Assembly: GCA_964632485.1 (NCBI GenBank) | Contig: CAZWDO010000004.1 | Location: forward strand, 62,001 to 126,000 | DNA length: 64,000 nucleotides | Reading direction: 5' to 3' | Source of the DNA: CAZWDO01 sp964632485 [NCBI: uncultured bacterium] | GTDB taxonomy: Bacteria; JAGOEH01 | In this document: positions 60,727-64,000 of the stretch, piece by piece | Position numbering within the stretch: the stretch's first letter is position 1 | How the letters are laid out: each line of letters begins with the position of its first letter | The notes under the pieces: generated by a model | What the model saw: the letters and a program-made list of their open reading frames with translations, nothing else | Told to the model about the DNA's origin: nothing | Databases searched by the model: none | Translations under genes and position numbers: made by a program

Positions 60727-62880
60727 TTATGGTTTCAAGACGGAATGAACCAATTGCGCAAGAGTAGGAATCGTAAATGGCTTTTGCAAAAAATGGAACG
60801 AGCCTTCAAAGACACCGTGTTTCGCAATCACATTCGATGTATAACCGGACATATAGATGCACTTAATCCCAGGCTGAGCTAATTGCGCCTGTATGGCAAG
60901 TTCTTTACCATTCATCTCAGGCATAATAACATCGGTTAAAAGAAGATCAAATTTCTCTCGATTCTGACGGCAAATATCTAGAGCATCAGGAGCGTTGCTG
61001 ATCCCGAATACCTGATAGCCGAGGTGTTCCAGTACTTCTTTGGTAAAGTTCAATACCGCTTCCTCATCTTCAACCAATAAAATTTTCTCATTAGAACCCT
61101 GGGGTATTTCGTTATCCTTTTCCAGGGTGATTCCCGAATCCTTACTCTCAAATCGCGGAAAATATACTCTAAAACTTGTTCCTTTATTCTTTTTACTGTT
61201 AACTTGAATAAACCCATTATTCTGCTTGACGATCCCATATACTGTCGCCAAACCCAGCCCCGTGCCCTGTCCTAATTCTTTTGTAGTAAAAAAGGGTTCA
61301 AAAATCTGTTCTAAGTCTTTTGGTTCAATGCCACAGCCATCATCAATAACCGAGAGCATGACATACTCCCCCGGCATTGCTTCTTTATTCTGTTTAAGAA
61401 ACTCTTCGTCAATTATTATATTCGCTGTCTCAATAGTAATTGTTCCGGTATCGTCGATGGCATCCCTTGCATTAACCGTTAGATTAGCGATAATCTGATC
61501 AACTTGTGATGGATCGATTTTAACCGCTCCCAAATACTCCCCAGGCTTCCACTCCAATCGAATATGTTCTCCAATTAAACGTTGAAGCATATTCAACATG
61601 CTTTCAACCATATTATTAAGCAATAAAATTTGAGGATTGATCTCTTGTTTTCTGGCAAAAGCCAGTAGTTGCCGAGTCAGATCAGCCGACCGATTGGCGG
61701 CCTTCAAAATCTCGTTCAGATATTGATAATTTTGAGTATCCTCTTTAAATGAAAGCAGCATTAATTGAGAATAGCCGATAATAGCGCTTAGCATATTGTT
61801 AAAATCATGAGCGACACCCCCTGCGAGACGGCCTACTGATTCCATCTTACGGGATTGAAGCAACTGATTTTGGAGGTTCTCCCGTTCCACTTCTGTTTTC
61901 TTCCGTTCGCTAATATCATGGATAAATGTACAGATCAATGTCACCTGATTATTAATGTCATGCGCAATGGGAAATTTGCTGATTTGCCAATAGTAATCCC
62001 GCTGGTGTATTGATCCATTTATTTCCATACCCAGCGATTGCCCATCTACAATCACTTTACTATCCAACTCCTTTAAATTCTTTTCCTCTTTGAGTGAACC
62101 AACTAAGTGATATAATTCATCAATAGCCGAAAATTTTTGGTTCAATCCGGTTAAATCGTCTATTTTTTGTCCATGCACATGTATTTTCCCACTTTGATCA
62201 CTGATAATTATTCCAATCGGAGCGTGATCGAGAATCCCCTCCAATTGATAGGCCAACGACCGGATCGATTTTCCAAAGTAACGGCTGATCATAACGATCA
62301 AAGCAATAGCCAGTAGCGTCAAAACCGCAGAGATAATAAACACGATTATAAGATTGTATTTCTGGGCTTTACGGACTTCTTTCAGGTTGATGGCAATCTT
62401 AACAACTCCAATAGTCTCATCATTAAACCCACCCTGATAAGGCAACGTTACTTCCTTAACATCCAATTGGTTATGCTGCTGGTCCCGTATAAATGGCTTA
62501 CCGATATCAAGGCAATTTTGGTTATAGATCGTTTCTTCATTCGGCAACGCACGATCATTCATAACAGGATCGCTATGGGCGAGAATGATGTTGTCCTTAC
62601 TTTCCACCGATATGTATACTAATTCCGGAACTCGGGTCAGCATTTGTTCCACTAATAAACGCATTTGGTATTTACCCGAAAAACTGACCTTATTGATCGA
62701 TTGGCTCATCACCATAGCTATTGTACTCGATAGCCGGTCCTCTTCCCTTTGTTGGAGTTTATTAAACAAAAAAACAGTGATTCCAACTGCCATTAACATC
62801 ATCAACAGTACTATAGCGCCGAAACTCAATGCTATTTTTTTATCAAATTCTTTAATACGTTCTGATTTCATCTGTTCCAT
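60727..62880 (-). CDS. Hybrid histidine kinase with periplasmic sensor, PAS and C-terminal receiver
   Basis: The 717-residue protein has two membrane helices (about 16-40 and 176-198) enclosing a periplasmic sensor of about 130 residues, a PAS-like domain (about 215-325), a dimerisation domain with phospho-acceptor His358 in GGVAHDFNNMLS, an ATPase domain (N box NLTVNARDAI, GTGLGLATVYG) and a receiver (about 595-715; LLLTDVIMPEMNG). It would pass phosphate internally, needing an Hpt protein or a second regulator elsewhere. It starts ten bases after a periplasmic binding protein gene, so that protein is probably its ligand-sensing partner. Confidence 0.92.
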   Translation of the reverse strand: MEQMKSERIKEFDKKIALSFGAIVLLMMLMAVGITVFLFNKLQQREEDRLSSTIAMVMSQSINKVSFSGKYQMRLLVEQMLTRVPELVYISVESKDNIILAHSDPVMNDRALPNEETIYNQNCLDIGKPFIRDQQHNQLDVKEVTLPYQGGFNDETIGVVKIAINLKEVRKAQKYNLIIVFIISAVLTLLAIALIVMISRYFGKSIRSLAYQLEGILDHAPIGIIISDQSGKIHVHGQKIDDLTGLNQKFSAIDELYHLVGSLKEEKNLKELDSKVIVDGQSLGMEINGSIHQRDYYWQISKFPIAHDINNQVTLICTFIHDISERKKTEVERENLQNQLLQSRKMESVGRLAGGVAHDFNNMLSAIIGYSQLMLLSFKEDTQNYQYLNEILKAANRSADLTRQLLAFARKQEINPQILLLNNMVESMLNMLQRLIGEHIRLEWKPGEYLGAVKIDPSQVDQIIANLTVNARDAIDDTGTITIETANIIIDEEFLKQNKEAMPGEYVMLSVIDDGCGIEPKDLEQIFEPFFTTKELGQGTGLGLATVYGIVKQNNGFIQVNSKKNKGTSFRVYFPRFESKDSGITLEKDNEIPQGSNEKILLVEDEEAVLNFTKEVLEHLGYQVFGISNAPDALDICRQNREKFDLLLTDVIMPEMNGKELAIQAQLAQPGIKCIYMSGYTSNVIAKHGVFEGSFHFLQKPFTIPTLAQLVHSVLKP

Positions 62881-62890
62881 GCTTGCTCCA

Positions 62891-63976
62891 TTACTCGCGA
62901 ATGATTTTCAGATTCCCTAACCACAATGGGCGACTGCTTACCCATGGCTTTTGAAAAGATTTAGGCACCGGTCCCATCCATCCAGGATAGGAATCAATCG
63001 TCTCACATGTAATCGGGAATACCGGGACCAAAGCATGATAGGGTGGATTCTCTCCGTTTAAGATACTATAGGCTGTGCGCAACGCTTCAGCGCCCAATGG
63101 GCCACAAAATTGCGCGGCATCAATCACCGTTAGCTTATGATTCTTAATATTATCCACCGATTGAGGGTCTCCATCTATGGTGGCGATCATAATTTCCGTT
63201 CGCCCAGCCAGCAACAACCGTTTTACGATAGTTAACCCGCCCCCATCATTTACTGTAAAAATTACATCAATCGAACCCTTATCAGGAAAATCTTCTAAAA
63301 TCCCCATAGCTGCTTTCTCTCCTGACACCGGCTCAACCGCAGAATAAGATTTTAAAATTTGGTACTTGCACTTTGCTTCTGTCAACGCATCTAAAAATCC
63401 GTTCAATCGTTCGACGGTCGAGGAAACATGAGGGTATTCTACCAAAACTAATTTTACAACCCTATCTAAAGGAAATTTTGAAGCAATATATTCCCCATCC
63501 AAATAGCCCGCCTCATAATTGTCAGAAGTACGATAGGCTGTTAATGAACCATCACTAATATACTGATCATACGCCACTACAGGGATTTTTTCTTTATTAG
63601 CGCGAAGTAGTGGCGCTACTAATGCGGCATTGTCAGTGGGTTGAACAATTATGATATCTACTTTTAAATCAATTAATCCATTCATTTGTGAAATTTGGTT
63701 GCGAATCCCTTCTTCTCCATCTCCTGCGACCCTGCGAATTAGTTCAACATTAGGTTTTCCACTTTTCAAAGCCATGCTGTTAATTAATTTCGCTTCCTGT
63801 TCCAAACCCTGGCGCATAGCAACTTGGCCGGGGATGCTCATTGACCAGTATAAAACCCCAATCTGATATGTTTTTTGGGGGGAAGATAATTGACCAAATA
63901 TTTCCGAACTCAAGCAAAAAACTATAGCCACCAGGATAATATAATATTTCCCGTTGCCGATAAATCCTTCAATCAT
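62891..63976 (-). CDS. Periplasmic sugar-binding-like protein (type I PBP)
   Basis: The 361-residue protein has a signal peptide (about 1-29, ending near FGQ) and a type I periplasmic binding fold: QIGVLYWSMSIPGQVAMRQGLEQEA at the start of the mature part, VDIIIVQPTDNAALVAPL and IDVIFTVNDGGGLTIVKRL. ATG 63976 is chosen because GGAGG lies eight bases upstream; the frame from 63991 would contain that site as codons. The layout resembles ribose- or AI-2-binding proteins, but no ABC permease or ATPase follows, only a hybrid kinase. It is therefore more likely a LuxP/TorT-like signal receptor than a transport component. Confidence 0.88.
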   Translation of the reverse strand: MIEGFIGNGKYYIILVAIVFCLSSEIFGQLSSPQKTYQIGVLYWSMSIPGQVAMRQGLEQEAKLINSMALKSGKPNVELIRRVAGDGEEGIRNQISQMNGLIDLKVDIIIVQPTDNAALVAPLLRANKEKIPVVAYDQYISDGSLTAYRTSDNYEAGYLDGEYIASKFPLDRVVKLVLVEYPHVSSTVERLNGFLDALTEAKCKYQILKSYSAVEPVSGEKAAMGILEDFPDKGSIDVIFTVNDGGGLTIVKRLLLAGRTEIMIATIDGDPQSVDNIKNHKLTVIDAAQFCGPLGAEALRTAYSILNGENPPYHALVPVFPITCETIDSYPGWMGPVPKSFQKPWVSSRPLWLGNLKIIRE

Positions 63977-63983
63977 TCTATCT

Positions 63984-63988
63984 TCCTC
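63984..63988 (-). promoter_or_regulatory. Ribosome binding site deciding the binding-protein start
   Basis: GGAGG on the minus strand is eight bases before ATG 63976 and lies within what would be the second and third codons of the longer frame. This spacing favours the shorter start. Confidence 0.6.
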
Positions 63989-64000
63989 CATTTTATGATC

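Noticed and set aside
1-64000. tRNA or rRNA genes, CRISPR arrays, IS elements, prophage
   Set aside because: Reading the intergenic stretches showed no cloverleaf, direct-repeat array, transposase or phage gene. Coding density is high and gene order looks chromosomal.

Overview
The window reads as a contiguous chromosome segment of a low-to-medium GC Gram-negative bacterium of the FCB superphylum. It lies probably outside Bacteroidota proper, in a lineage such as Ignavibacteria, Calditrichota, Marinimicrobia or KSB1-like; I cannot fix the phylum. Four observations support this. Three secreted proteins end in a type IX secretion (T9SS) type A sorting domain carrying the NxPNPFN motif. A PorX-type response regulator with a PglZ domain is present. 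TonB/ExbBD, a TonB-dependent receptor and an LptF/G-type permease show an outer membrane. Several promoters have the ordinary TTGAC(A/T)-17/18-TATAAT form rather than the Bacteroidota -33/-7 form. I found no tRNA, rRNA, CRISPR array, IS element or prophage.

Layout. 1-3083: the end of a class II aldolase gene, then a DinG-type helicase with an exonuclease domain. 3052-5672 (minus): exbB-exbD-tonB and a lipoprotein, behind a promoter and long leader. 5669-10262 (minus): a TPP-riboswitch-controlled thiamine salvage operon (TonB-dependent receptor, thiamine pyrophosphokinase, SSS symporter). 10276-20965 (minus): a STAS gene followed by the translation operon rimP-nusA-infB-DUF503-rbfA-DHH-truB-ribF-rpsO-pnp and a small unknown gene. 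20992-25111 (minus): relA/spoT, recX and recA. 25108-32911 (minus): porX, a degenerate aspartokinase, lysA, a Nudix hydrolase, a nitroreductase, dinB and a YprB-like nuclease, tightly packed behind one promoter. 33297-36593: an NlpC/P60 lipoprotein, two small unknown proteins, truD and an EamA exporter. 36605-38659 (minus): groESL with a terminator and an unusual promoter-region element. 38660-39403: a non-coding stretch with two promoters and several RNA hairpins. 39404-47771 (plus): an operon of P2A-type ATPase, PilZ protein, NatAB-like ABC exporter, LptF/G permease and M14 peptidase. 47834-51170: a large Asp-box T9SS cargo gene with a strong promoter and terminator. 51382-56068 (minus): an MBOAT acyltransferase with two SGNH hydrolases, one carrying an inserted LysM domain. 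56118-60695: two further T9SS cargo proteins. 60727-63988 (minus): a periplasmic binding protein and a hybrid histidine kinase.

How the genes work together. Exported thiamine uptake would be powered by the adjacent TonB-ExbBD and switched by TPP. The porX operon joins T9SS control to lysine biosynthesis and DNA-repair genes. The MBOAT/SGNH block looks like an envelope O-acetylation module similar in logic to PatA/PatB. The end of the window holds a LuxPQ/TorTS-like sensing pair.

The observations I rate highest are the catalytically degenerate aspartokinase beside lysA, the MBOAT/SGNH-LysM module, the TPP-controlled SSS transporter with a hairpin over the ribosome binding site, the GC mosaicism inside two T9SS cargo genes, the sigma54-like or CIRCE-like element before groES, and the unexplained structured leaders in 38882-39403.
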